A stretch of DNA of 64,000 nt from assembly GCF_041146395.1 (NCBI RefSeq), contig NC_090995.1:10332501-10396500 (forward strand). Reading direction: 5' to 3'. The notes beneath the pieces were generated by a model, which was not told the DNA's origin, did no database searches, and was given only the letters and a program-made list of their open reading frames with translations. This DNA is from Eulemur rufifrons (Eukaryota; Chordata; Mammalia; Primates; Lemuridae). Position numbers and translations under genes: made by a program. Each line of letters begins with the position of its first letter. The first letter of the stretch is position 1. This document shows positions 11,856 to 26,113 of the stretch, one piece after another.

Positions 11856-12000
11856 GATCAAGAAATGCGGTGGCTTTATAGCTTGGAATAGTGTGGGGCA
11901 GCCTCACGTGAACGGCAGACTGGCAATGACAAGGAGCATTGGAGATTTGGATCTGAAAACCAGCGGTGTGATAGCAGAACCTGAAACAAAGAGGATTAAG
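11856..12000 (+). CDS. PPM1K: PPM1K coding exon, residues about 237-284
   Basis: Seen: acceptor CAG ending at 11855, donor GTAAGA at 12001, and 1 base + 48 codons. The sequence includes KKCGGF and the PP2C signature [11 protein letters not shown] (about residues 256-266), then ends ETKRIK. Known: the GxLAxxRxxGD motif is a hallmark of PPM phosphatases, and its Asp/Arg pack near the metal centre. Compared with human, Ile replaces Val in 'GGFIAW' and Val replaces Leu in 'NSVGQ', both conservative. All splice phases are consistent, and nothing suggests a pseudogene. Confidence 0.96.
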
Positions 12001-13035
12001 GTAAGAAAGGACCTCGAACTCTTGATCCTCCTGCAGAGGATGAATTTAGGCACGTCTCTAGCTGCGGGCTTTCTTGGAAGCCTTAACTAAAGCCAAACTA
12101 AAGCCAAAATGATTTTTAACAGGGAGTAACTTATAAAAGGATAAATAAACTTTTTAGAGAAAATCAGCTGCTACTCTTATGGCCTAATGTTTGAGGACGT
12201 GTTTGGTGTTTGTTTCACCCCAGCTGTGGAAATTCTCCTGGTGGAATGGCTCTGCTATAACCTCACCTGCTCACTATCACCCAGTGTCACCTCGAGTTGG
12301 AGGCCGCCCCTGACTTCCCTTATCCACCAAGAGCTAAATAATCGCCCACCTGTATTTCTGTGGCATCCTTTGCGTGCTTCTAACCAGTGCCGCCATTACC
12401 CTAAACTGCCCCCAACACACACCCGGTCTTTGAGCTGACGCCTCCTTCTCCGAAACCTTCAAGTCAACTGTGGCACCTCGCATAGCATAGAGTCGGCTTC
12501 CAGCACTGGCAGCCAACAGTTGTTAATTAATTGCATGACGGGTTTCGTGTCTGATACATAGCCCACTTGTGGTCATTTTATCTAACAAATACTTACGCAG
12601 GGTTTACTGTGTGCCAAGCTCTGTTCAAAATAGGTGCTACTATCCCCATTTTACAAGGAAAACAAATCTAAAGCATACAGAGGTCAGCTCACCTTTGCTC
12701 ACTCAGCCAGATAGCAGAGGCAAGATTCAAACCCTGGAAGCCTGGCCGCAGAAAGAGCACTCTGAACTCTCCCATCGTGCTACCTCTCAGCATTCCGCTG
12801 TCTGGCTTCTTCCTCTGTGGTGTTACTAGAGAAGTGTGAGGTCTATCCTTGGTGGTTAGTACCAAATGTTGCTACTTTTTGCCTTCCATGTCATATGGCT
12901 TTACATTTTCAGCAACTTGCCTGTAAGTTCTCGCACAGATGATCATTCAGCAAAACAGATAAAATCTTTGCATTAGCAAGATTATTCTAAGGTAGAGTCT
13001 AGTTTATAATCACATGCGTCCGGTTCCGACTGCAG
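12001..13035 (+). other. PPM1K intron with an ancient MIR
   Basis: The intron contains a MIR-like fragment on the - strand (about 12575-12745; 'TACTGTGTGCCAAGC', 'CCCATTTTACAAGG'). The rest is unique. The acceptor CTGCAG precedes 13036. Confidence 0.55.
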
Positions 13036-13170
13036 CTCCATCATGCCGATGACAGCTTCCTGGTCCTCACCACAGACGGAATCAACTTCATGGTGAATAG
13101 TCAAGAGATTTGTGACTTTGTCAATCAGTGTCACGATCCCAACGAAGCAGCCCACGTGGTGACTGAACAG
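13036..13170 (+). CDS. PPM1K: PPM1K coding exon, residues 285-329, with metal-binding Asp298
   Basis: Seen: acceptor TGCAG ending at 13035, donor GTGAGC at 13171, and exactly 45 codons beginning LHHADDSFLVLTTDGI. The Asp in 'TTDGI' is residue 298 by counting, one of the acidic residues that bind the catalytic Mn/Mg ions in human PPM1K. The rest (NSQEICDFVNQ...EAAHVVTEQ) forms the following helices. One visible change from human is Val for Ala in 'AAHVV'. The exon is in frame with both neighbours (phase 0 on both sides). Confidence 0.96.
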
Positions 13171-13489
13171 GTGAGCCAGCAGAACTTCTGCTAGAAAAGT
13201 CTCAAGCAGGGAGGAGAGTAAAAGGACAACCCTAAGCGTGTGGTTTTGGCAGGGCCTGGGGTGGCTGCCACAAGCCGACATTTCTTGGAAGTCTTGTGAT
13301 TTAGCTTGAGTGTTATCATGAATTTTACACTTGATTCCATGCTATGTCCAATTAGAAGATTTTTACAATTCCCTCGAGTAGTTAGTAAAATGAATATGCC
13401 AAGGAATTGTGCTATTTATTTTTTTACTTTGTCCATACCTTGAAATGGTAATAGCAGTAGTAAATTAAAATAATAATAAACTAATATAT

Positions 13490-13740
13490 CACTTACTATG
13501 TATCAGATGCTGTTCATATATATTAACTCGGGTCATCATCACAATAACCTGATAAGGTTGGAGCTATTAAGTCCCTTTTCCCAGATGAGGAAAACTGGTC
13601 TGGAGGCCACAGAGTTAAGTAACACCCTGAAGGTCAGCAAACTATTAAGTTGCAGAACTAGACTTCAAACTCAGACAGCCAGCTTCCCAAGTCCAACCAC
13701 TTGACCATTAAACCAGACTGCTCCAAGTAATATCCGATTC
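13490..13740 (-). repeat. MIR (ancient tRNA-derived SINE)
   Basis: The reverse complement shows the MIR core: the complement of 'CTCAGTTTCCTCATCTG' (here CCCAGATGAGGAAAACTG) and a 'CACAGAGTTAAGTAAC' stretch. Confidence 0.7.
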
Positions 13741-14494
13741 GAGGAACACTATAACCTAGTCATCTTCTGGCTATGCAAAATGGGTATGTGAAAAAGAAAC
13801 CAAAGCAACAACAACAAAGGTACGTGGATGAGGTCGTGGGTCACTTAGAGCTCAAATTTGAAAGCCGGATAATAACCAGGAAAGAGAATGTAAAATTTGC
13901 CTTGTGCTGTTTAATATTCTCTTTTGCTTAACTGTTTTCAGTTGTAGCCATCACTGCTCATCAGAGGGATGCTTTAATTCAACAACTGCCATTGCATTTC
14001 CCAAATTAAGACAACAGACCTTACTTTAAAAGTTTTTGCTTGAAAATAGATGGGCGAGTGTAGTCATAATGTTTGAATTATTCAGTTGGTTACTACTTTA
14101 TCTGGTGCTAAACAGGAGCTCATGAAATCCGGGAAATGGGCCCAATGCCATGGACGAACACGTCCTTCCCAATTTCAACTACCTGTCTTATAGATAAGTG
14201 TGTTCCAGTTCACGAAAGCAATGATATTTGTAATGACTACATAGTATTCCAGCTTATTTGTGTACCCCAGTGCATTCAACAATTCCTGCAGTCAGCAAAT
14301 TTAGTTTGTGTTTACTATAATAAACATTCTTATATCTATTCGTGCAAATCTGTTTCCTTTAGGTATTATTTTCTTTGGTTAAATTCTGTGTAAAAGGACA
14401 CATCATGTTCTAGGGCTTTTAATAAGTTTGCTAAATTGTCTTCCAGAAATAATATACCAATTTACACTTTAACTAGCATGTTCTTTTGTTTGTT

Positions 14495-14890
14495 TTTTTC
14501 TTGAGACAGGGTCTTGCTCTGTCACCCAACTGGAATGCAGTAGTGTGTTCATAGCTCACTGCAACCTCAAACTCCTGGGCTTGAGCCATTCTCCTGCCTC
14601 AGACTCCTAAGTAGCTAGGACTACAGGCACTCACCACCACACCTGGCTAATTTTTTCCTTTAATTTTTTGTACAGAAGGGGGTCTTGCTATGTGGTCCAG
14701 GCTGGTCTCAAACTCCTGGTCTCAAGCGATCTTCCTACCTTCACCTCCCAAAGTGCTGGGATCGCCCACATGGTGGTTCACACCTGTAATCCTAGCACTC
14801 TGGGAGGCTGAGGCAGGAGGATTGCTTGAGGTCAAGAGTTTGAGACTAAAGTGCTGGGATTACAAGTGTAAATTACTGTGCATATTCTAT
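14495..14890 (-). mobile_element. Old Alu (AluJ-like) interrupted by an inverted Alu fragment
   Basis: A reverse-complement Alu is broken within its left monomer by an 85-bp + strand Alu piece (14763-14847). The break is flanked by direct repeats of AAAGTGCTGGGAT at 14750-14762 and 14848-14860, after which the outer Alu resumes ('TACAAGTGTAAATTACTG'). Confidence 0.85.
14763..14847 (+). mobile_element. 85-bp Alu 5' fragment nested in an Alu, no A-tail
   Basis: Only the first part of a left monomer is present ('TGGTGGTTCACACCTGTAAT' to 'GAGTTTGAGAC'), with no A-rich tail. It is flanked by 13-bp direct repeats of the host Alu. Confidence 0.8.
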
Positions 14891-15821
14891 AGTTTGTGTT
14901 TCTCCAAATTCTTATCATAAGTGTTTTTCTTTGCCAATTTTGATAGAAAAATCAAATTTTATTATGGAAATTTGCATCTTTTTTTTTTTAGTGGAATTAG
15001 CCATTTGCATAGGTTTATTAGCCATTTGTATTTCTTATCTTATTATAGTTTGGGTTTTTTTTCTTTCAATTTGTTTGTAAAATTTTCTCATTGGAGCTTT
15101 TTACATCAGATTTTTTTATCAACCCTTACCTTCACAGTTTGGCGTCAGGCTGTGAGGTTTTTTTGAAATGCGTTGGACGCTAAATATAATCCCAAGCACT
15201 TCTGAAAATGCTAGCTCTGTCACCTGCTATTTGCACAAATTCTTTTTTTTTTTTTTTTAAAGGCTGGTCAAGTAGAGCAGGAACAAAGGACAAATTCTTA
15301 CAGTTGATTTATAATTCCCCTACTGCAGGAAATTTAGTTTACGCCCACTTGTCCGTTTTGTAAGAAGCATAGTAAATATTCCTGTAGTTGTATGTTTTAA
15401 GCATGTCCATTTCCAGGGTTTTCATTCCTTTAGGTTAAAGTCCTAGAAGCAGAATTGCTGGTCTGAGCTAACACTTCCCAAGTCCCTACCACGTCTTAGC
15501 CGCTGTGCTAAATGCTTTATAGATGGGTCTTCACCTTCGGCAGCTGCACACACTCACTGTGCCTTAGCACTGGTGTTTCTGCTGCTAAAATTGCTACAGC
15601 GGAGTAGAGTCCCTATGGTCGCTTGGGGTCCTCTGTTATTTCATGTGCAATTCAATAAACCTTGTGGGCATTGATACGGGGCGACAGAATCACAAACTGT
15701 TGGGAAATGATTAGGTTAGTAACTTGAATGTAAAATCAGTTTGGTTTTCCAGAAGAGTGATCGCTCTTCGCACAGACTCTGATTACCGATGTTTTTCTCT
15801 TCCCGTTGCCAAACCTTGCAG

Positions 15822-15953
15822 GCAATACAGTACGGGACCGAGGACAACAGCACTGCCGTGGTAGTGCCTTTTGGTGCCTGGGGAAAATATAAGAACTCTG
15901 AAATCAACTTCTCGTTCAGCAGAAGCTTTGCCTCCAGTGGACGATGGGCCTGA
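15822..15953 (+). CDS. PPM1K: PPM1K terminal coding exon, residues 330-372, with metal-binding Asp337
   Basis: Seen: acceptor TTGCAG at 15816-15821, 43 codons, then TGA at 15951-15953. It begins [15 protein letters not shown]. The Asp of 'EDNS' is residue 337, the last metal-binding Asp of the PP2C fold (the DN motif). The tail [17 protein letters not shown]...GRWA matches the human C-terminus as I remember it. Together with the other four exons this gives an intact catalytic 3' half and no sign of inactivation. The stop is followed by a long 3' UTR. Confidence 0.97.
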   Translation, partial: AIQYGTEDNSTAVVVPFGAWGKYKNSEINFSFSRSFASSGRWA

Positions 15954-17252
15954 TCGCTGGCTGGGACTTTTGGGTTTCTGTGCGACAGGTTTTCACCGAG
16001 CGTGTCCAGAAACTGATAAGATAAAAAAAAAAAAATCACCTGTTACCTGTGTGACCCTGTGATTCACTAGATCAGTGCACAAGTTAGTGTCAACTTAATA
16101 ACCACTTGCATAGTTTTTTCATAAATACTCCTCATATTTATGTTCAACTGTATGTTCTCAGTATAAATATATATGGAATTAAGCTATTGTGAGTGCCTAA
16201 GCTGAGTGAGCAAGTATGAAGTGGTCTTGGTACACTTGGAGAGAGTATTACATTTCTAATTTTTAAGACTCGTAGGCAGCTCTGGGTTTGTTTTTGTCAT
16301 TTTTGTTCTTTATGCATTTGAACACGTTCTTCACAACAGCTTGAATTTGGACAGCTTTTCCATGTGTTATCTGCATGTTTTTATTTTTATTTTATTTTTT
16401 CCAGACTTCCCTATGCCTAAGATGCAAGTTTTTATTTTTAATGATTGTACCAAGAAGTAAGTGTGAACACTGAGCTCTCTGGTACTGTATGTATTTTGTA
16501 TTCTGGACCACTTATTGGTAACTGTAACCATGCAAAATCAATTAATTCAGATACTATGACATTGCTAAATTGTATACATATTTATAAACAGCACACTTGT
16601 ATATTTCACCTGTGTTACCAACCCCCAGCCCCACGCATTCCTATTTTTCTGTAATTAAGAATGCTATATAGATGTGACTATTCCTTAATACAGTACTGCC
16701 ATGTACTTATATTTAACTCATGCTGGTTTTGAGCCCAGGGCCTCGTGAAGCATATTTAACGCACATATCTCTTTACCGTGGGAGCCTCATGGTGCACAGG
16801 CAACTCACGTGACCATGCTGTAGCATACATATCACGTGATGGGTGGCCCCCTGGGAAAACCCTGCATTTGGTTCATAAAAATCTTACTTATTGCTGCTGT
16901 TATTATTACAATTAGTTTTGACAATTTAATTGCACATAACTCACGCACAGAAAACGAGAAAAAAATAACAAATGTTTCATTAAATTAGAAAGGATCATTT
17001 TGTTTTTGACGTTTTTATTCTATTTTCATAATAAAACACTGTGGCCCCAAGGAAAAAAAAATTTTTTTTCTAGTGTGGCAATCAATGAATGTGTTAATAT
17101 CAGAAAAGAAAGCACAGGCTATGTGGGTCTTTTGGCCAAATCGATACAAACTTAAATACCTACCGTATCAAGTATTTTGTATAAAGTTTTCATTTGTTAT
17201 CTCTATGTTTTGTGTTTTGTATATAGTATGTGTATAGCACAGTTCTGTATAG

Positions 17253-17258
17253 AATAAA
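17253..17258 (+). promoter_or_regulatory. PPM1K: Proximal poly(A) signal AATAAA
   Basis: AATAAA lies in 'TATAGAATAAACAAG' about 1.3 kb after the stop codon. It could produce a short PPM1K transcript. Confidence 0.5.
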
Positions 17259-19976
17259 CAAGTGAAATAATTTGCTGGTAAAAATAATGCCACATTCACT
17301 GACACTGCCATAGACAGAGCTTGAGGTTTATGTCTCGTTTTTGCTCATTCCTAAGACTTAGAATACATCTAAAGCAAACATTAAAACATTCTATATTTCA
17401 GCTTGCTGTGGAATGTAGGCGTATAAAACTATACTTCTTTTTACCTGCATGTAAGTTTTCTGTTAAAATGTGAATCTCTAAAGGTGTGTTTGGAATTGTA
17501 TCTGCAGTTTATTTCTGCAAGCTATGTAAATTTGTTTTATGTGTGGGTGTGTGTACGTATGTAAATTTGGGAGTAATATAAAATGAAAGGAAACAATCTT
17601 GCATAGCTCCTTAACCAATTAGCTTTAAGGTATTGATACATTGATTGCATAAGGACTTTTGACGTCCTGAGGGCAGTTTTCCTATAGTGGAGAACTAATG
17701 GTTATGGGCGGATGGGAAATAGATTAAAAATGTAGGACATGATTTATGGTGGGTAGTTTATCTGGAAAACCTAGGAACAGAGCCAGTGTGTGGGAGCTGC
17801 ATTGCTATGTGACAATTTGTGTATAAAATAATAAGATGTGAAAAAAATCCTGAATGTTAAGAATGACATGGAATTTTGTGGTAGAAAAAAAAGAAAAAGA
17901 AACCAAAAAGAAAAAGTTGATGTAGAATATTCTTTCAACTCTCAGTTGTCACAGTTGACTTTTTTCTTCTTTAAGCTTTAGTTAAAGATTTGTTAAAAGG
18001 AAAAGGGCCCAATATAAATATTCACACCTTCTCACCTCTTTTTGGGAATGGAAGAAAATAAATCTTGAGTTTTCCTGCTTATATTCATCAGGAATTGTCC
18101 TTTGAAAAAAAAGTGCTAAATAAATATTTCTATTTTTTTTCCCCCAAGGAAATTAGATGAAAGAAGGACGTCACAGGAAAGGTGATTATCTTCTGTTCAT
18201 TGTCTGAGAGGTGAGGAACTAAAGGGAGACTAGTAAAGCTAGAAACTGTCTTTCTCTGAGTCAGGTCTTAGAACAAAAATGTGAAAGCTACGTTTAGGAG
18301 CATGGAGAATTTCCAAGCTAACAGGCAAAGGAAAACTCTCAAGCACAAAATGACATTCAAAAGATGCAGGTTTCATTTTTGTTTTGAATTCTTAACATTA
18401 CTCCGCCTCTCTCTTTGACTTTCAAACTGAGGTTGGGAGTGAGGTGGTCAAGTTCCAAGGCCTGAGGCTCTTTGGTGGTTGGAGGTAGATGGCCAGGTGT
18501 GACAAAGAGGAACTTGTAGGATGGTGATCTGGGGTGGACTTGACTGTTTCACCTAGAAAAGTTTTTGAAACCCTAAGCCAGTTCACTTGGACTAAGCACA
18601 AAGCACACGGTACTGGAGTTTACGTTGTTCATGCCACAAAATTAAAGCACAATTTAAAATGTAGACTATTGTAATCCACAAAAGATAAAGCATACCTGTA
18701 TTAGGCTTTTAAGTCTATTACTGGAAATTATGCAAACAGTAGTAAAAAAAAAAAAAAAGGACTGTTCTAAATATAGTTTTTGAGTTGTAACTGTGAATTT
18801 GCTGTGTGTATAGGTACAGTGTAAATTATATTAAGGTAATAAGACATATCAGTTGTATATATCTTTGCCTTTCCTTTATGTGTAGTATATAAAAATCATC
18901 TTTCTAACGTGTTGCCAAGCTGCTTGCCGCCATTTATTTGGTGAAATATCTTAAAATCATTGTCATTTTCCATAAGTGCTTAAGTACTTTATATATTCAA
19001 AAGTAAACAGGACAGTCCTGCTGGCCGCCAACTGTTTGTTTGTTGTGGATCTTTGTGTTTCTTAAGTACTTCAAAGCCTTGTGCATTCTTCTGGGAAAAA
19101 AAAAAAATCCATTTTGAAGGGATCGCTTTTGATTCTTTGTACTCTATATGTGATCTTTCCCCATATTCTTACAATTAAAAAGCAATGACTTCAATTATTA
19201 GCACATCATTTAAAGACAGAATTTTTTTTAAGTGAAATTTAATTCTTTTTTTTTTTTTTTTTTAGCCTCTTGGCAGAGAAGGAGTAAGCCTATGCTAACT
19301 CTTCAATATCAAACAGGACATTTAGTTTCCTTCCTAAGAATGGACATGGATTTAATTTCATGGCAATATGATAGTAAGAAAACGCTTCCAGGCAGGGGGA
19401 AGTTAAAGTGTAGCATTGAACAGTTCAACACAAACATGAATTTCTGGGGTTTTTTAAGCACCTCCATGGTTCTCGTACAGCCGTGCCTGTCAAAAGTGAC
19501 ATGAGCTTTTGGTTGGGTGACATTATTGTATTTATTAGATTCACTTATGGACGACTTAAGCAGAAATAAAGTGATGTCTTGACAAAGTAAACAAGCCAAA
19601 TGGTGATGGCCAGCTTGTTGCTGTTGGCATCTGGGATGAGATCAATCGATTCTCTGGCAGCTCCTGTTGGTTATTAGATAGTTGAAACGGCCATATTTAG
19701 TGTTCTGGGCTGTGAAATCGTGGAATTCTTCCGCCTCCATGAATGACTTATCTGAACTGGATGTAGCAGCCTGGTGTTTCCCACATTAATTTAATTTCTA
19801 CTGAAGTGCTCTTGTGTACATTTGTTTCATAATTTACCAAAGTGCTACTTGAGTGTATAGCGACTCCTGTAAGAGTTGATGTCATTGCTGCTTTGACCGT
19901 TGTTTTTCAACGGATGCATCAAGAGTGACTGTGAGCAGACTAAAATCATGTATCTCAGTGTTCAAAATATCATTCT

Positions 19977-19982
19977 AATAAA
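19977..19982 (+). promoter_or_regulatory. PPM1K: Distal poly(A) signal AATAAA
   Basis: AATAAA lies in 'CATTCTAATAAAATATATG'. The first Alu downstream begins about 230 bp later, consistent with the end of the transcribed gene. Confidence 0.55.
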
Positions 19983-20213
19983 ATATATGTATTAAACACT
20001 TTTTAAAATCCGACTGTACTTATTTAGTATCCAGACTGTTCGACGTTATGTATGTGATCCTGTGAGCACTACGTTTGCAGAATTAATGTGAAGAGTCTTT
20101 GGGGAAAAAAAGGATATACTCTTACCTATTCAAATCTTTTGTGTTTTTTTTTGTTGTTGTTGTGTTTAGCTGTGTTTAGCTAATTTTGTGTTTGTTGTAG
20201 TAGAGAAGTGAGA

Positions 20214-22800
<2,587 letters not shown>

Positions 22801-22931
22801 CCGGGCGCGGTGGCTCACACCTGTAATCCTAGCACTCTGGGAGGCTGAGGAGGGAGGATCTCTTGAGCTCAGGAGTTCGAGACCAGCCTAAGCAAGAGTG
22901 AGACCCCCCCCCTACTAAAAAAAGAAAAAAG
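22801..22931 (+). mobile_element. Alu left monomer (free monomer)
   Basis: The monomer runs from GCCGGGCGCGGTGGCTCAC to 'CTACTAAAAAAAG'. Perfect 15-bp duplications TGAACTGAGCTTCAG flank it at 22786-22800 and 22932-22946. The high CpG content of the head suggests a fairly recent insertion. Confidence 0.9.
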
Positions 22932-23821
22932 TGAACTGAGCTTCAGATAGCATCCCATTCTATTATGGGTGTAACCAGAGGTGTTATTAAAAAGCTTACC
23001 CCTTGTAGCACAAGCATTGACCGATCAGAACACAAGCTAGCTGTAACCAGCCCAACCAATGGCAAACGGCTGGTGGGCAGTAAGCGAGTATGGTTTGAAC
23101 ATTGGCCTAAGCTCTCACGGGTCTAAATGATAGTTTTTGCAGGGGATGGGAACTGTAGAGCAACAGAGATGTATAACCTGGTTCCTACCATCATCTGCCA
23201 ACTCTCTGGCCACATTCCCCGGAGGAGGCCACTTTCCTTTCTTTTCAAGCCCAGCGTAACCCTTCAGTCCAGCTCTCTGTCTCCCGCAGCCCATGCAATG
23301 GAAAACAGAGTTCTGCTGCGTCACTGAGAGTCTCAAAATCCTACCCGCTTCCTGAGTGGGAGAAGAGATGATGCATTCATTGCTTTGTCAAGAGTTACAG
23401 CAGAAAATGAAATTCGATTACCACACCATCCTCCCATTCATTAGCCCACTCGATCTTTCCCAACACTCCCGGGGTATGAGTCAAAGAGATTGTTCCTTTA
23501 GCTTTTTAACAAAGAATCAGAGGCGCCAGTTCAGCAATTTGCCAAAAGGCACACAGCTGGGTGGTGGGCGTGCGGGGATTTGAACTCGAGCCTGCCTACT
23601 CTAAGTCCAGGTGTATCCTGTACTTTCCTTGCCCGGTCCTCTTCTCGAAACCTACGATGACCTACGTTGTTCTGCACCAGCGTTTGTTGTCTTTTTATGT
23701 CATAATTTGAAAACTTTGCATTAAAAATAATCCTAGCTCTAGTTCTTTGGTCAAAATTACTCGTGTTTATCTGAAGTTTGCCTCCATGAAGGTCGTTATT
23801 CCCTAGGAAAGAATGGTTTAG

Positions 23822-24003
23822 AGTATGCTTCTCAAACTCTATCCTGCTTAAGAGTCACCTGGGGAGTTTGCCAAAATGCAACCCCCCCGGGCCTCAGCTC
23901 TAGAGATTCCGATTCCATGTTTCAGGCCCCAGCCTATGAATCAGCATTTCTAATAAGCTCCCGGGTAATTGTGATGCTGCCTTTCAGAAACCATACTTTT
24001 AGA
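23822..24003 (+). mobile_element. MER5A-like (hAT-Charlie non-autonomous DNA transposon)
   Basis: 'TTCTCAAACTCTATC', 'GAGTCACCTGGGGAG' and 'AATCAGCATTTCTAATAAGC' follow the MER5A order and length (about 180 bp). Confidence 0.75.
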
Positions 24004-24084
24004 CAAAAGCCACAGCTTCAGTAAATGTTTTAAAAGAACACACTTACAGGTCAGTGAAGGGGGGCTTAGTGTGCTTGATAACAC

Positions 24085-24290
24085 AGATTATGGAGCCAGA
24101 ATTCCTGGATTTGAATATTGATGCCATCATAGGCGCAAGCTGGGAGATCCTGGGGGAAAGTTGCCCCTTCTGTGCCTCAGTCACCTAATCTGTAAAATGG
24201 GAATAATGATACCACGCACCTCATAGGGTAGTTGTGAGAACTCAATGATTAAGCAGTGCAGGACGCAGCATCTCCATGTGAGTTTGCTGA
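24085..24290 (+). repeat. MIR (ancient SINE)
   Basis: 'TGTGCCTCAGTCACCTAATC', 'TGTAAAATGGGAATAATG' and 'CTCATAGGGTAGTTGTGAG' follow MIR order in the + orientation. Confidence 0.85.
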
Positions 24291-24334
24291 TATTATTACT
24301 AAGCCCTGCTCAATTCGTAATTGAAAAATTCAAT

Positions 24335-24665
24335 ATGGCATGAACCTTGAAGACAGTATGCTAAGTGAAATAAGCCAGGCACAAAAAGGACAAATACTGT
24401 CAGATTCCACTTACCTTGGGTACCAAGAGCAGTCAAATCCATAGGGGTGGAAAGTAGAATGGTTGTCATTACCGAGAAGGTGGAGTGAGGAATTATTGTT
24501 TAATGGGTACAGAGTTTCAGTTTGCAAGATGAAAGAAGTTCTGGAGCTGGATGGTGGTGATGGTTGCACAATAATGTCAATGTAGTTAATGCCATAAAAC
24601 AGTACACTGAAAAATGAACAGAATGGTAAATTTTATATTATGAATATTTTACCGCAGTAGAAGAA
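24335..24665 (+). mobile_element. Old L1 (L1M-type) 3' end
   Basis: The stretch has the order 'ATGCTAAGTGAAATAAGCC', 'TTGTTTAATGGGTACAGAG', 'GGATGGTGGTGATGGTTGC' and 'TAAATTTTATATTATG', which is the 3' UTR pattern of ancient L1M families. Confidence 0.85.
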
Positions 24666-24689
24666 AATATAACAACTCTATCCTCAGGT

Positions 24690-25240
24690 ATTTGCATGGC
24701 TGACTCCTACTTAATCCTCAGTTTTCTGATTAAATAGTATCTCCTTAGGGACACTCTCCCATTACTCTGTGTAATTTCCTTGTAGGACATGTCACTATCT
24801 GAAGGTATATTATTGATACACTTATCTACATACTTATTATCTGTCTTCTCCATTAGAATATGAGCTTTTCAGAAGCATATATTCAGGACAACTTGAATCT
24901 CTGTGTCCCCAGTTGCAGTCCTCCAAGTTGGCTCACATAAACACTCTCTAAAATATATATAAATATAATCTTTTCAAGGTTGAGATCTTTGCCTAATCCA
25001 AAGCTTTAATCCTGACACTTAGTTCTTGGCACACAGAGACGTTCAGTGAATATTTGTGGAATAAACCATTAAGTCCCAGACCACATCTCATTACGTCTGG
25101 TCATTTAGATTTTTAATTATAAATCTTCTAGGCTGTAAACTCCTGGCTGGCACTGACTAGGTCTAACTCTGGATCTGTCTTCTGCATCCTGCATGTTGCC
25201 TTGCATGTAATAGACTTGCAATAAACATTTGCTGAAATGA
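24690..25240 (+). mobile_element. L2 3' fragments
   Basis: 'TTATCTGTCTTCTCCATTAG', 'ATATGAGCTTTTCAG' and two L2-like ends ('AGTGAATATTTGTGGAATAA' near 25045 and 'AATAAACATTTGCTGAAATG' near 25220) suggest one or two L2 tails in the + orientation. Confidence 0.65.
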
Positions 25241-26023
25241 AAAAAAAAACAAAAACCGACAAAGAAACAAATTTACTGAGCAAAAAGAAAGGCCTCCACC
25301 TAGAGGCTGTACTCATAAACGTATTCTGTGGGACTTTCAAATGTGCAGTATTCAAAAGTGAAAGTCAAACTGAAAATGTGACGTCAACAGTATTCGCTGT
25401 GATAGCAGGGTGAGAGGGTGTGAAGAAACAAATGTATCAAGCATATTTGTGAAAAATATTTCCCTTCGCCAACTTTCCATATCCGCTCCCTTCTCGGGCT
25501 CCCAGTTCCCAGGACCTCAGCAATTCCTTGCTTTCCTCTTTATGTGACACCTGTTCATTCGCCTGCTGTCCAGGGCTGCCTTTGTGCGACAGTGCCAAAG
25601 AGGCGTGGTGGGGACAGAGACTGCATGGCCCACAAGCCCAAAATATGTACTGTCGCCTTTGCCAGCCAACCCAGGACGTAGGTAAAGATAATAGAGAAGA
25701 GATACTTGTTTACGCTTCTCCAAGAACTTTCATGCTATTCATTCATGTCAATCAAGAAATACTCACAGAGCCCCTGCCATGTTTCAGGCACTGTCTTAGG
25801 CAGGTGGAAATCCCTGCTCTTAGGAAGATCACCTTCTAGAGGGGGGAAGACAAATAATAAACTATAAACAAATAAATATTATCGTATGTTAAAGGGTGAG
25901 AAGGGGCTCAGAGAGAAGCCTTGCAGGTGGAGGGAGCAGAGGCAGGAGTCTGTCTAGCATGCTAGAGAAACACCCGGGACCAGTGTGGACAGAGCAGCCC
26001 TTCCTACCCGGGTTCCCGCACTC

Positions 26024-26113
26024 GTGCTCGGTGCTGTGAGCTGGGCTGACACCAAGGCACCCTAGCCAGGGCAAAAGAGCGACACTCTGTCTCCAAAGAA
26101 AAAAAAAAAAAAT
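26024..26113 (+). mobile_element. Alu right-monomer 3' remnant
   Basis: 'GCTGTGAGCTGGGCTGACACC' (in part) through 'GACACTCTGTCTCC' and an A-tail. Only about 90 bp remain. Confidence 0.75.

Larger units (their letters stand above)
13171..15821 (+). other. PPM1K last intron: MIR, L1M remnant, nested Alus
   Basis: The intron holds a MIR on the - strand (about 13490-13740), a weak antisense old L1-like stretch (about 14190-14480), the Alu pair at 14495-14890, and otherwise unique sequence. It ends at the acceptor TTGCAG (15816-15821). Confidence 0.6.
15954..20000 (+). other. PPM1K: PPM1K 3' UTR (probable, about 4 kb)
   Basis: The sequence from the stop codon to about 20000 is AT-rich and free of Alu copies, in contrast to the flanking DNA. 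It contains AATAAA at 17253-17258 and at 19977-19982. Alu exclusion plus two poly(A) signals suggests a short (about 1.3 kb) and a long (about 4 kb) 3' UTR form. The extent is inference, since no transcript data are available here. Confidence 0.6.
22947..26023. other. Intergenic, ancient repeats
   Basis: This stretch contains a MIR on the - strand (about 23480-23610), MER5A, a MIR on the + strand, an L1 3' end and L2 pieces (listed separately). The remainder is unique and no gene is recognised. Confidence 0.5.
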
